This document shows, in pieces, positions 35,129 through 44,384 of a stretch of 64,000 nucleotides of DNA (positions are counted from its first letter, which is position 1; each line of letters starts with the position of its first letter). The position numbers and the translations under genes were made by a program. The stretch is from Streptomyces sp. CGMCC 4.7035 (GTDB lineage Bacteria > Actinomycetota > Actinomycetes > Streptomycetales > Streptomycetaceae): contig NZ_CP134053.1 of assembly GCF_031583065.1 (NCBI RefSeq), positions 3,720,001-3,784,000 on the forward strand, given 5' to 3'. Below the pieces are notes generated by a model. It had not been told where the DNA came from, ran no database searches, and was given only the letters and a program-made list of their open reading frames with translations.

Positions 35129-35959
35129 TCACTTCTGGGCCTTGCTGCGCTGATGGTGCGACGCGGAGGGCGTGGGGACCAGACCCATCTGCTGGGCGCG
35201 GAGCACCGTACTGATGCGATCGCGTGTGCCCAGTTTGCGGTAGATGTTCTCGATGTGCTTGTGCACCGTGCGCTCGGAGATGCCGAGGCGGCGGCCTATG
35301 GCGGTGGCAGTCAGGGCATCGGTGAGCAGGAGCAGGACCGTCGTCTCCCGGGGCGTCAGATCACAGGCCGCGGCCCGCTCGTCAGCGGTGCTCGGGGCAG
35401 CGTTCGGAACGACCAGTCGCTGCCATCGTTCCAGGAGTTGCCGCTGTTGGTCGACGGCTGCCAGCAGCGGCTGCAGGAGTTGCGCCATGCGGACGTGGTC
35501 GTCGGTGAAGTCCGTACCGGAGCGGTAGATGAGACATCCGGTGATGGGCGTGGCCCTCTGGGGCAGCGGAATCCCCAATACGTGATCCGCGTCCATGATG
35601 TCGCCGATCAGACTCGCGGTCGGGCTCGCGGACCATGCGGGGCCCGCCGCCCTACGCGCTGTGACGGGAGCTCTGTCGTACCCCTTCGCGTAATGATCCG
35701 CGAAGGGGTATCCCGCACGCAGGAGACCCATGGCCTCCTCCCCGAGCAGGGCGAATTCCGCGGCGACGCCGGGCGAGAGACCGACCGTGCCCCCGCTCTC
35801 GGTCCATTCGTCCAGTTTGTAGATGAGGGCCTCGCCGCCGCACACCTCAGGCAGGGTGCCGGCCAGCAGCGGCCACAGCCGCTCGGGTTCACGTTCGTGG
35901 AGCGCCGCCACGGCCACTGACAACATGCGTTCGTAGGCCTTGCCCAGCCCGTGTGCCAC
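35129..35959 (-). CDS. LuxR-family regulator
   Basis: A 276-aa regulator from GTG 35959, chosen because GGAGAAG lies five bases before it; ATG 36007 is possible but has no good ribosome-binding site. The first 190 residues form a poorly conserved sensor-like domain (GLSPGVAAEFALLGEEAMGL, FTDDHVRMAQLLQPLLAAVD). The C-terminal GerE helix-turn-helix reads CDLTPRETTVLLLLTDALTA and GRRLGISERTVHKHIENIYR. There is no receiver domain with a phosphorylatable Asp. The ligand and targets are unknown. It diverges from a DUF429 gene. Confidence 0.88.
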   Translation of the reverse strand: MAHGLGKAYERMLSVAVAALHEREPERLWPLLAGTLPEVCGGEALIYKLDEWTESGGTVGLSPGVAAEFALLGEEAMGLLRAGYPFADHYAKGYDRAPVTARRAAGPAWSASPTASLIGDIMDADHVLGIPLPQRATPITGCLIYRSGTDFTDDHVRMAQLLQPLLAAVDQQRQLLERWQRLVVPNAAPSTADERAAACDLTPRETTVLLLLTDALTATAIGRRLGISERTVHKHIENIYRKLGTRDRISTVLRAQQMGLVPTPSASHHQRSKAQK

Positions 35960-36167
35960 GTGTTCTTCTCCGCTCCTCCGGCCGACCGGATACGCAGTTG
36001 TACCCATACCGGCGCGGCCCCCGGCTGTTCCACACTCCAACCGAGCCCATCGAGGTTCTTGAACTACTCCAGCACATCCGCGCTCCGGCGGCCGTAGCCG
36101 GCTCCGGCACGGCCCAGCAGGATACGTGCGGGCCGCCGGCACAGGGGAGCGGCGGCCCGCACGGTGT

Positions 36168-36335
36168 CGTGGCCCGCGACGGGTGGGGCCGGGGGTGTCG
36201 TGCGTCGCGGCTCGCGACGGGTGGGGCCCGGGTGTCGTGCGTCGTGTCCCGCAGGGCGGTCCGGGCTACCGTGCGTCGTGGCCCGCAGGGCGGATCCCGG
36301 CTACCGTGCGTCGCGGCCGGGCAGTGGGCGGCGTG
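36168..36335. repeat. Degenerate tandem repeat, about 36-bp unit
   Basis: Four consecutive units, each beginning TCGYGGCCCGC or a near variant and ending GTGCG. The first two share CGCGACGGGTGGGGCC and GGTGTCGTGCG; the last two share CCCGCAGGGCGG and GGCTACCGTGCG. They lie in the 439-bp gap between the divergent LuxR and DUF429 genes. Confidence 0.7.
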
Positions 36336-36398
36336 CCGCGCCGAGTCCGCGCTCCCGGTGCGGTGGGCCTGTCCGGCCCGGTGCGGGAGGATCCCGGC

Positions 36399-37190
36399 AT
36401 GAGGCAACGACAGACGGTGACCGTCGGCGTCGATCTGGCTGCGAGCGCACGGCGTACCGCTGTGTGCCGGGTGGTCTGGGGTGACGGGGACGGCTTGACG
36501 GCGGAGTTCCTGGTGCCCGAGGGGGACCAGGAACTGCTGGCGGCCGTCCGGGCCGCCGACAAGACCGGCCTCGACTGTCCTCTCGGCTGGCCGTCGAGCT
36601 TCGTAGCCACGGTGCTGGCCCACCACCGGGGTGTGCGGTTGCCGCCCCCGGTCCGGTTCGAGGAGCGCGCGGACGGCAGGCCCGGGCTGGACGCGTTGCG
36701 GTTCCGGCTGACCGACGACGTCACCTGGAAGGCGACCTCGATGCGGCCACCGCTGTCGGTGTCCACCGATCTCCTGGGTGTCGTGGCGCTGCGAGCGGCC
36801 TATCTGCTGGATGCCCTCGCGGCGACGGGTGTCTCCGTGCCCCGGGACGGGTCCGGACCGGTCGCCGAGGTCTATCCCGCCGCCGCACTGCGGCGGTGGG
36901 GGATCCGTCTCACCCACAGTTACAAGAGCGCCACACCCGAGGCACGCGCCCTCAGGGAGCACATCGTCCGCTCGGTGGAGGAGGGCTTGGGGCTGGCCCT
37001 CCCCGATTCGGTGCGCGCGCGGTGTGCCGACAGCCACGACCATCTCGACGCCCTGGTGTGTGCCCTGGTCGCCCGGGCTGTCCTGATCGGCGACACCCTC
37101 CGGCCACGTTCACCGGACGAGCGCGAGGCCGCCCGCCAGGAGGGCTGGATCCACCTGCCTGGCACCGATCTCGCCGCCCTCCGCCGTTGA
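36399..37190 (+). CDS. DUF429 domain protein
   Basis: A 263-aa protein from ATG 36399 with GGGAGG nine bases upstream. It begins with the RNase H-like strand TVTVGVDLAASARRTAVCRV and includes KTGLDCPLGWPSSFVATVLA, RFRLTDDVTW, VAEVYPAAALRRWGIR and DSHDHLDALVCALVARAVLI. The Asp residues in the first strand and in the HDHLDA motif are those expected for a DUF429 nuclease-like active site. The biochemical role of the family is unknown. Confidence 0.88.
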   Translation: MRQRQTVTVGVDLAASARRTAVCRVVWGDGDGLTAEFLVPEGDQELLAAVRAADKTGLDCPLGWPSSFVATVLAHHRGVRLPPPVRFEERADGRPGLDALRFRLTDDVTWKATSMRPPLSVSTDLLGVVALRAAYLLDALAATGVSVPRDGSGPVAEVYPAAALRRWGIRLTHSYKSATPEARALREHIVRSVEEGLGLALPDSVRARCADSHDHLDALVCALVARAVLIGDTLRPRSPDEREAARQEGWIHLPGTDLAALRR

Positions 37191-37271
37191 GGCGCCCGGA
37201 CGGAGGGCCGGTTGGCCGATCGGTGCCGGGGTAGGGGACGGTGGACCGAGCCCGAGCGGTGTGCGCGACGC

Positions 37272-39338
37272 CTACTGGGCCCGGGCGGCGAGGAGGGCGA
37301 CGTCGTCGTGGTCGTCGGGGTGGCGCAGACCGTTCAGCAGGAGGTCGCACGTGTCCTCCAGGGGCCGGTGGGGCTCGTCGAGGAGGCTGAGGAGAACGTT
37401 GAGACGGTCGTCGATGGGGTGGTGCCGGGTCTCGACGAGGCCGTCCGTGTAGAGGATCAGCAGATCGCCGGGGCCGAGTTCGGCGGTGGAGATCTCGAAG
37501 GGGATGCCACCGACGCCGAGCGGGGCTCCGGTGGGCAGGTCGAGCAGTACGGGGGCGTGGCCCGGGCGGGCCAGCGCGGGCGGCATGTGCCCCGCGTTGG
37601 CGATGCGGCACTGCCTGTCGTGGGGGTCGTACACCGCGTAGAGGCACGTGACGATGTAGTGCTCCAGATCGCAGGTGATCTTGTCGAGGTGCTGGAGCAC
37701 CACGTCGGGGGGAAGGTCGAGATCCGCGTAGGCACAGGTGGCGGTGCGCAGCCGGCCCATGGTGGCGGCGGCGTCGATACCGTTGCCCATGACATCGCCG
37801 ACGACCAGTGCGGTCTTGTCGTGGGTCAGGGGGATGACGTCGTACCAGTCGCCGCCGACTTCGCTGGTGGCCTGGGCGGGCTGGTAGCGGGTGGCGACTT
37901 CCAGGCCGGTCTGGTGCGGGGGGTGGTGGGGCAGCAGGCTGCGCTGGAGGGTGAGGGCGGTGTTGCGCACGCTCTCGTACCAGCGGGCGTTGTCGATGGC
38001 CACGGCGGCGCGGCCGGCCAGCTCACAGGCCAGGATGACGTCGTCGTCGTCGAACGGGACCGGGTTACGGGTGCGTTTGAGGTCGAGGGCGCCGATCACC
38101 TCGCCGTGGGCGATCAGCGGTACCGCCAGATAGGAGTGGACGCCGGCGCGGGCCAGGAGCGTGGTCGCCGCGGGGTCGCGGGCGATGCGCTGTAGATCCT
38201 TGTCGGACACATGCCGCACCAGGACCGGCCGACCGGTGTGGACGCACAGGGTGACCAAGCGGTCGCCGTCGTAGGTGGCGAGATCACCGGGAGGATCGGC
38301 CGCGCGTAGGGCCACGGTGGGATGGGCCGCCTTGAGTGCAAGGGAGCGGAAGAGTTCCGGGCCGCTGCTCGGTTTGCCGGTGCGGCGGCAGGCGAGGGCG
38401 GAGTCGAGGACGTCGACGGCGACCACGTCGGCGAGCTCGGGGGCCGCGATCTCGGCCAGTTCCCGAGCCGTCCGGTCCACCTCCAGGGTGGTACCGACGC
38501 GGGCGGAGGCGTCGGCGATGAGGGCCAGGCGACGCCGGGCCCGGTCGGCCTCGGTGGCCGCGCGGTGGCGCTCGGTGACGTCGACGACCGAGGTCGCCGC
38601 ACCGAGGACACGCCCGCCGGGGTCCTCCAGCCGGTAGAAGGAGAGGGACCAGGCGTGGTCGTGGTCAGGGTCGGCGGGGGTCCGGCCCACGTGATACTGG
38701 TCCAGCAGGGGGGTGCCGGTGGTCAGCACCTGGTGCAGGGCGGACTCGATGGTGTCGATGTCGGGGAAGCGCAGGGTCTCCCGCAGATGGCGCCCGATGT
38801 GTTCATCGGCGGGTATGCCGTCGATGCGCTCCAGCGCCGGGTTGACCAGGAGACAGCGCAGGTCGGGGTCCATCAGGGCCAGGCCGATCGGGGACTGGTT
38901 GACCAGCCGTTCGCACAGGGCCAGGTCGGTCTCGACGCGCTGGAGAACGGTGTGGTCGGCCGCGATGCCCAGGGCGTAGACCTCCCCGAGGTCGTTCAGC
39001 AGCCGCATGTTGCGGAACTCCATCACACGCGTGCTGCCGTCCTTGTGGCGGATGGGGAAGGCACCGGACCAGCTCCGGCCGGTCTCCATCACCTCGGAGA
39101 ACAGACTCAGGACGGCCTGTAGGTGTTCCGGGTGGACCATGAGCCGTGCCGCGTACTTGCCCAGGGCCTCTTGGGCGGTGTAGCCGAAGAGGTCCTCGGC
39201 CTGCGGGCTCCAGAACACGATCCGTCCGCCGGTGTCCAGCACCACCGCGGCGACGCTGAGCATGTCCAGCAGGCCGGTCGACCGGGGCTCTCCTGGGCCG
39301 GGCTGGTCACCGTTGGGCTGGAAGGTTTCGGCTGTCAT
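37272..39338 (-). CDS. PAS-PAS-GAF-SpoIIE serine phosphatase
   Basis: A 688-aa regulator from ATG 39338, preceded by GGAGGAAG. The order is PAS 1 (about 20-140, VLDTGGRIVFWSPQAEDLFG), PAS 2 (about 145-270, NQSPIGLALMDPDLRCLLVN), GAF (about 290-450, LARAGVHSYLAVPLIAHGEV) and SpoIIE/PP2C (about 470-688) with SEVGGDWYDVIPLTHDKTAL, VVGDVMGNGIDAAATMGRL and LLILYTDGLVETRHH. Unlike the protein at 27257 it has no HATPase domain, so it would dephosphorylate an anti-anti-sigma factor phosphorylated elsewhere. The PAS domains may bind haem, flavin or small ligands. Confidence 0.93.
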   Translation of the reverse strand: MTAETFQPNGDQPGPGEPRSTGLLDMLSVAAVVLDTGGRIVFWSPQAEDLFGYTAQEALGKYAARLMVHPEHLQAVLSLFSEVMETGRSWSGAFPIRHKDGSTRVMEFRNMRLLNDLGEVYALGIAADHTVLQRVETDLALCERLVNQSPIGLALMDPDLRCLLVNPALERIDGIPADEHIGRHLRETLRFPDIDTIESALHQVLTTGTPLLDQYHVGRTPADPDHDHAWSLSFYRLEDPGGRVLGAATSVVDVTERHRAATEADRARRRLALIADASARVGTTLEVDRTARELAEIAAPELADVVAVDVLDSALACRRTGKPSSGPELFRSLALKAAHPTVALRAADPPGDLATYDGDRLVTLCVHTGRPVLVRHVSDKDLQRIARDPAATTLLARAGVHSYLAVPLIAHGEVIGALDLKRTRNPVPFDDDDVILACELAGRAAVAIDNARWYESVRNTALTLQRSLLPHHPPHQTGLEVATRYQPAQATSEVGGDWYDVIPLTHDKTALVVGDVMGNGIDAAATMGRLRTATCAYADLDLPPDVVLQHLDKITCDLEHYIVTCLYAVYDPHDRQCRIANAGHMPPALARPGHAPVLLDLPTGAPLGVGGIPFEISTAELGPGDLLILYTDGLVETRHHPIDDRLNVLLSLLDEPHRPLEDTCDLLLNGLRHPDDHDDVALLAARAQ

Positions 39339-39591
39339 CCCAGATCTTCCTCCGCCCGCCGGCGCGCTGTGCGCTCCCGCGCGCCGGCATCGCTTCACGC
39401 CTGGGTCCTGGCTTCCGGTACTTCCATGCTGCCTCTGGCCGGGTGACCTGCCCAGCCCAGAGGACGCCGCGTCGCCACGCACGGGCAGAGCGTGACGGAA
39501 ACGGCCTTGGGCATGCGCCAGGGAACCATTCGGCCGGGGTCTGGATTCCAACCGTACGAGGGCCCGCGCTGTGGGTGTTGGGGGGAAGTCC

Positions 39592-40485
39592 ATGCTTCAG
39601 GAGACGGATTGGCGTCCCGGCAGTGCCGGGGGCGACCGTGCGCGCGGCAGCGTCCCGGGAGCCGACGGGCCTTCGTCCGGCACGTCCGGTGGCGGGCGCC
39701 TGCGTGTCGTGGCCGTCCGGGGCGCGATGTTCCTCGGCGGCACGCTGCGGGGCGAGTGGTATGGCATCGTCGTCGATCCGGTGCGGCAACTGCTGCGTCG
39801 TGGGCTGTCCGGGCTCGCGCTGGCGTTCGTGGCCGCCTTCGGCGTCATCTTCTTCCACTCGTTGGCGCAGCGGCCTACCGGCGCGGTGGTGGTACGGCTT
39901 CTCGGTGGCGTCACGGCTGACCTGCCGCTGTGGCTGGCCCTGCTGCGCACTCCGGTGTCGCTGTATGTCCCGGCGCTGGACCTGCCGGTGTGGGCGGGCA
40001 TCACACAACTGTTCCTCGCGTTCGCTCTGGCCGAACTCGCGCTCGGCCGGGCCAGAACACTGGCCATCGCCTATGCGACCACGCTGGCCGGCACCCTCAG
40101 CGTGCGGGTGATGATCGCGTTCGGGCCGGGCTGGTGGGGGCTCGGGCTGTCGCGCGAGATCGGGCAGGTGCTGGACACCGGACCGTCCGCCGCGGTGGTG
40201 GGCCTGTTCACCTATCTCTCCGTGGTCCGGCGTGCCCCGGTCGTGTTCACCCTCACGGGTGGGTCGATGGTGTGGGAGTCGATCGCCGTGCCCAATCTGG
40301 CCGGCCGTGAGCACCTGATCGCGGCGGGTGCCGCGATCGTGCTGGGGCTGCTCCACGGACGCGGGCGCGGGCGCGGGTTGCGGCCGAGATGGGTGATTTC
40401 GCTGGTCGAGCGGTGGGGGCGGCGTCGGAGTGGGAGACGGGCGGGGGCGGCCGCGGTGGTGGTCGGGCCTCGCAGGCTGCCGTAG
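39592..40485 (+). CDS. Rhomboid-like membrane protein
   Basis: A 297-aa integral membrane protein from ATG 39592, with GGGGGAAG just upstream; GTG 39571 is an alternative. It has about six helices, including LALAFVAAFGVIFFHSLAQR, PVWAGITQLFLAFALAELAL and LIAAGAAIVLGLLHG. The layout matches the actinobacterial rhomboid-like (Rhomboid_2) family. A GxSx active-site serine is not obvious; the GGSMVWESIAVPNL segment is in the expected place. Proteolysis is therefore not assured. The C-terminus is Arg/Gly-rich. Confidence 0.7.
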   Translation: MLQETDWRPGSAGGDRARGSVPGADGPSSGTSGGGRLRVVAVRGAMFLGGTLRGEWYGIVVDPVRQLLRRGLSGLALAFVAAFGVIFFHSLAQRPTGAVVVRLLGGVTADLPLWLALLRTPVSLYVPALDLPVWAGITQLFLAFALAELALGRARTLAIAYATTLAGTLSVRVMIAFGPGWWGLGLSREIGQVLDTGPSAAVVGLFTYLSVVRRAPVVFTLTGGSMVWESIAVPNLAGREHLIAAGAAIVLGLLHGRGRGRGLRPRWVISLVERWGRRRSGRRAGAAAVVVGPRRLP

Positions 40486-40629
40486 GCCGGGTGAGCCGCA
40501 GGGTGTTTCGCCCCCGCCGCCCAGGGGGAACACCGGACGGGCCGATTCATCATCCGGGCTCAATCACGGCCCCACGTGTCGCTCACGCACTGCGGGGGAC
40601 TCGGTGCGTGTCTTCGCACGGAGGAGCCG

Positions 40630-41307
40630 ATGACCGTCGTAACCCGCTGTTCGCCGCCTCGGTCGGCCCCGTGGACCCCGCCGGGTGTGTACGAGCCGCA
40701 GGAGGACACCTGGCTCCTGACCCGGGCCATGCGCCGTGAGGACATCGTCCCGGGGACGGACGTCCTCGACCTGGGCACCGGCAGCGGAGCCCTCGCGCTG
40801 GAGGCCGCACGGCTCGGCGCGCGCGTCACCGCGGTCGACATCTCCTGGCGGGCCGTGCTCACCGCCCGCATGAACGCGCTGCTCAGCCGGCAGTACATCA
40901 GCGTGCGCCACGGCGACCTCGCATCGGCCGTGCCCGGATGCTCCTTCGACCTGGTGATCAGCAACCCGCCGTATGTGCCGTCCCCCGGTCACGGGTCCCC
41001 GCGGGGCGCCGCCCGGGCCTGGGACGCGGGCCTGGACGGGCGACTTCTGCTGGACCGCATCTGTGACACGGCGACCGCCCTGCTACGCCCCCAAGGCGCC
41101 CTCCTGGTCGTGCACTCCGCGCTGTGCGGGGTGGAGGACACCCTGTCCCGTCTCGCCGCGGTGGGGCTCAGCGCCGCCGTCACGGATCGCCTGAGGGTCC
41201 CCTTCGGCCGGGTGCTGCGGTCCCGGCTCGCCTGGCTGCGGGAGCGGGGTCTGCCGGCCGACGACCTGGTGGAAGAGCTGGTGGTGGTCCGTGCCGTACG
41301 AGCGTGA
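40630..41307 (+). CDS. HemK2/MTQ2-type methyltransferase
   Basis: A 225-aa methyltransferase from ATG 40630 with GAGGAG upstream. SAM motif I is DVLDLGTGSGALALEAARLG, the acidic loop is VTAVDISWRAVLTARMN, and the substrate motif is VISNPPYVPSPG. NPPY marks enzymes that methylate planar amides or exocyclic amines, such as Gln in release factors. The Arg/His-rich C-terminus and short length fit the eukaryote-like HemK2/MTQ2 branch. The gene overlaps the next one by 17 bp, and that one overlaps a third by 4 bp, so the three form a tightly coupled operon. Confidence 0.87.
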   Translation: MTVVTRCSPPRSAPWTPPGVYEPQEDTWLLTRAMRREDIVPGTDVLDLGTGSGALALEAARLGARVTAVDISWRAVLTARMNALLSRQYISVRHGDLASAVPGCSFDLVISNPPYVPSPGHGSPRGAARAWDAGLDGRLLLDRICDTATALLRPQGALLVVHSALCGVEDTLSRLAAVGLSAAVTDRLRVPFGRVLRSRLAWLRERGLPADDLVEELVVVRAVRA

Positions 41308-41530
41308 ACGCGTCTGCCGCATCCGTGCCGACCGCGACGGTCCGCTGCTGGTCGAGGGGCCGGTGGAGGTCATCGGCCCGGACGGCGAAGCCGTCGTGAG
41401 CCGACGGTTCGTCGTGGCGATCTGCACCTGCCGACGCAGCCGTGCCTACCCCTGGTGCGACACCAGCCATCGTCGCCGCGGGAAGGTGCCGGACGAACAC
41501 GAACCTGCCCGAGGGGAGACGCGCGAGTGA
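41291..41530 (+). CDS. CDGSH-type iron-sulfur protein
   Basis: A 79-aa protein from GTG 41291. The metal motif CTCRRSRAYPWCDTSH fits the CDGSH pattern of mitoNEET-like proteins, with three Cys and one His as 2Fe-2S ligands and Thr replacing the Gly of CDGS. It is cytosolic, with no membrane anchor. Such proteins store or transfer 2Fe-2S clusters and can pass electrons. It starts inside the upstream methyltransferase gene and its stop overlaps the GTG of the next gene (GTGA), so it is probably expressed in fixed ratio with the haem-oxygenase-like protein. Confidence 0.85.
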   Translation: MPYERERVCRIRADRDGPLLVEGPVEVIGPDGEAVVSRRFVVAICTCRRSRAYPWCDTSHRRRGKVPDEHEPARGETRE

Positions 41531-42543
41531 CGAGCGGCCGAGCGGAACCGCGCCTGTCGAGCCCGCCCCTGCCGCTCGCCAGGGGCCCGCTCTCGCACGC
41601 CGTGGTCAGCGCGCTGCGCGAGAGGGGCAGCCCGCTGTCGCTCGCCTCCCTGGCGGACAGCGATCCCTACGGCGACGATCTGCAGCTGGCGTTGTACGTG
41701 CTGTACGAACTGCACTACCAGGGGTTCGACGGGGTCGACGACGACCATGAATGGGATCCCGCCCTCCTCGCCTTCCGCCGCGCCCTTGAGGATCGTTTCC
41801 TCGGCGCCCTGCGGGCCGACGTCCCCGTCGGCGTCGGCGCGCAGCAGGCTCTGGACGAGCTCCAGGTCGAACCGGTCGGTGACGACGGCACCGGCGTCAC
41901 CTACTTCCTTCGCGACCACGGCGAGTCGGGCCACCTGCGGGAGTACGCGGCGCTGCGGTCGCTGTACCACCTCAAGGAGGCGGACCCGCACGCCTGGGTG
42001 ATCCCCCGGCTGCACGGGCGGGCCAAGGCGGCCATGGCGGCCGTGGAGTTCGACGAGTTCGGGGCGGGACGGGCCGAGGAGATCCACGCGGGTCTCTTCG
42101 CCGACCTGATGACGGACCTGGGGCTCACCACGGCCTACGGGTACTACCTGGAGGCCGCGCCCGCGGAGATGCTCGCCACCGTCAACCTGATGTCGCTGTT
42201 CGGTCTGCACCGCCGTCTGCGCGGGGCCCTGACGGGGCATTTCGCGGCAGTGGAGGTCACCTCGTCGCCGGGCTCCCGCCGACTGGCCGAGGCACTGCGC
42301 CGGGTGGGCGCGGGGGAGGCCGCCACGCGCTTCTACGACGAGCACGTGGTCGCCGACGCCGTCCACGAGCAAGTCGTACGCCACGACGTGATCGGCGGCC
42401 TGCTGGAGAGCGAACCCGGTCTGGAGGCGGACGTCGTTTTCGGCATCCGGGCCACCGGATATCTCGAGGACCGGCTCGGCACCCGTCTCCTGAAGGCCTG
42501 GCGCAGTGGACACTCCGTCCTGCGGACCGGCGCAGCGCTCTGA
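41527..42543 (+). CDS. Iron-containing haem-oxygenase-like protein
   Basis: A 338-aa protein from GTG 41527. The all-helical Haem_oxygenas_2 fold is supported by QLALYVLYELHYQGFDGVDD, EEIHAGLFADLMTDLGL, ATRFYDEHVVADAVHEQVVR and HDVIGGLLESEPGLEADVVF. The Glu/His/Asp residues in these segments match the carboxylate-His ligands of haem-oxygenase-like dimetal oxidases (HDOs). The reaction is not predictable from sequence. HDOs include N-oxygenases, C-C lyases and desaturases. The adjacent CDGSH protein is a plausible electron donor. Confidence 0.85.
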   Translation: MTSGRAEPRLSSPPLPLARGPLSHAVVSALRERGSPLSLASLADSDPYGDDLQLALYVLYELHYQGFDGVDDDHEWDPALLAFRRALEDRFLGALRADVPVGVGAQQALDELQVEPVGDDGTGVTYFLRDHGESGHLREYAALRSLYHLKEADPHAWVIPRLHGRAKAAMAAVEFDEFGAGRAEEIHAGLFADLMTDLGLTTAYGYYLEAAPAEMLATVNLMSLFGLHRRLRGALTGHFAAVEVTSSPGSRRLAEALRRVGAGEAATRFYDEHVVADAVHEQVVRHDVIGGLLESEPGLEADVVFGIRATGYLEDRLGTRLLKAWRSGHSVLRTGAAL

Positions 42544-42845
42544 GCGGGTTCGGCGAAGTCCGGTGCGGTTCGGTAGCGCACCACGCGGGGAACTGCGCGA
42601 GCGACGCACTCGCAGGTGGCACACCGGACCTCCAGCGGAACGCTCAGGCTCCTTGCCGGGCCGGCACACACATCCGAACGGGTGCACTCTCCCGGGCGCG
42701 CGAGTGTTTCGCGGTGACGGGGTACTCACCCGCCGACCCGGACGGCAATGCATCGCATGGAGCAGCCGGCGAGAGGCGGCAGAAGGAGGCGTTCCGTGGA
42801 CCGGGACCGGTGTGAGGGGCCCGCCGACTACGACATGGACACCAC
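42544..42845. other. Intergenic stretch before cytochrome b
   Basis: About 300 bp. No gene is supported. It should hold the cytochrome b promoter, but no consensus -35/-10 pair was recognised. Confidence 0.5.
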
Positions 42846-44384
42846 GTGAGCGGGGAGCCTCGGCCACCGGCCCCGCAGCCGACGGCCGGGGCCCGCAGCG
42901 CCGGGGAGCGGTTCGCCGATGCGGCCGACGGGCGGCTGCCCGTGCTTGATGGCGGCGGAGGACTGCTGCGCAAGGCCTTCCCCCATCACTGGTCGTTCTT
43001 CCTCGGTGAACTCGCGCTCTACAGCTTGGTCGTCCTCATCCTGACCGGTGTGTGGCTGACGTTCTTCTTCAAGCCGGAGATGCGGGAAGTCGCCTACGTC
43101 GGACCGTACGCACCGCTGCGCGGTGTGCTCATGTCGGAGGCCTTCGACTCGACCCTGCACATCAGCTTCGACGTGCGCGGCGGACTGCTCATGCGGCAGA
43201 TGCACCACTGGGCGGCCCTGGTGTTCGTCGGCGCGATCGGCCTGCACATGCTGCGGATCTTCTTCACCGGTGCCTTCCGCAGGCCCCGGGAGATCAACTG
43301 GGTCATCGGCGTCACCCTTTTCATGATCGCGTTGGCCGAGGGCTTCGCGGGCTACTCGCTCCCCGACGACCTGCTCTCCGGCACGGGGCTGCGCATCGCG
43401 CAGGGCATCATGCTGTCCCTTCCGGTCGTGGGGACGTATGTGAGCATGTTCGTGTTCGGGTCCCAGTTCCCCGGCGAGGACATCGTGGCCCGCCTGTACG
43501 GCCTGCACATCCTGCTGCTGCCCGGCGCGCTGATCGCCCTGGTCACGGTGCACCTCATGCTGGTTTTCCACCTGAAGCACACGCAGTGGCGAGGCCCCGG
43601 CAGGACCAATCGAAACGTCGTGGGCAAACCCCTGTTCCCGCAGTTCACGGCGTCCTCGACAGGACTGTCCCTCATGGTCTTCGGCGTGCTGGCGCTGCTC
43701 GGAGGCATCGCCCAGATCAACCCGGTGTGGGTGTACGGGCCCTACCGGCCGGACCTGGCGTCGACCGGCTCTCAGCCCGACTGGTACGTCGGCTTTCTGG
43801 AGGGCGCGCTGCGGCTCGTACCGCCCTGGGAGACGAACGTCGCCGGCCACACGATCATGTGGAACGTCCTGCTGCCGGCGGTCGTCCTGCCGGGGCTGCT
43901 CTTCCTCGTGCTGTACGCATATCCGTTCGTCGAACAGCGGCTCACCGGCGAGTGGCGCGAGGAACAGCACCTGTGCGACCGGCCCCGGGAACGGCCCGTG
44001 CGCACCGGTCTCGGCGCCGCCGGGATCACGTTCTACGGCGTCCTGCTGCTGGCCGGCGGCAATGACATCCTGGCGTTCAGCTTCCGGATCTCCGTGAACG
44101 CCCTGACGTGGATCCTGCGCATCACCCTGGTGGTGGGGCCGGTCATCGCCTTCCTGCTGACCCGGCGGCTGTGCCGCGCCGTGCTGGAGGCGGAGCAGAA
44201 ACGTCTTGTCGAGGGGGAGGAGACCGGGGAGGTGCGGCAGACCGTGGAGGGTGGCTACGAGAGCGACCACCGGCCCGTGACGCGGTTCCCGCCGGGAGCG
44301 CCCAGGAAGCCGCTCAGTCCGGGCGATTCACGTACTGGAACGCCATCCCCAGAACCCCCCGAGCCAGCACCCCGACGCCCATGA
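42846..44384 (+). CDS. qcrB: Cytochrome b of a bc1-type complex, isolated copy
   Basis: A 512-aa integral membrane protein from GTG 42846. The haem b ligands are visible in RQMHHWAALVFVGAIGLHML and LYGLHILLLPGALIALVTVH. The Qo-site motif is QPDWYVGFLEGALRL (PDWY, the actinobacterial form of PEWY). Eight or more helices are present, and the C-terminal 60 residues are polar. Streptomyces normally encodes qcrC-qcrA-qcrB together downstream of ctaE; neither qcrC nor qcrA is present here. It faces a ctaF-ctaD pair, suggesting a second partial bc1-aa3 module. Its 3' end overlaps ctaF by 71 bp on the opposite strand. Confidence 0.92.
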   Translation: MSGEPRPPAPQPTAGARSAGERFADAADGRLPVLDGGGGLLRKAFPHHWSFFLGELALYSLVVLILTGVWLTFFFKPEMREVAYVGPYAPLRGVLMSEAFDSTLHISFDVRGGLLMRQMHHWAALVFVGAIGLHMLRIFFTGAFRRPREINWVIGVTLFMIALAEGFAGYSLPDDLLSGTGLRIAQGIMLSLPVVGTYVSMFVFGSQFPGEDIVARLYGLHILLLPGALIALVTVHLMLVFHLKHTQWRGPGRTNRNVVGKPLFPQFTASSTGLSLMVFGVLALLGGIAQINPVWVYGPYRPDLASTGSQPDWYVGFLEGALRLVPPWETNVAGHTIMWNVLLPAVVLPGLLFLVLYAYPFVEQRLTGEWREEQHLCDRPRERPVRTGLGAAGITFYGVLLLAGGNDILAFSFRISVNALTWILRITLVVGPVIAFLLTRRLCRAVLEAEQKRLVEGEETGEVRQTVEGGYESDHRPVTRFPPGAPRKPLSPGDSRTGTPSPEPPEPAPRRP

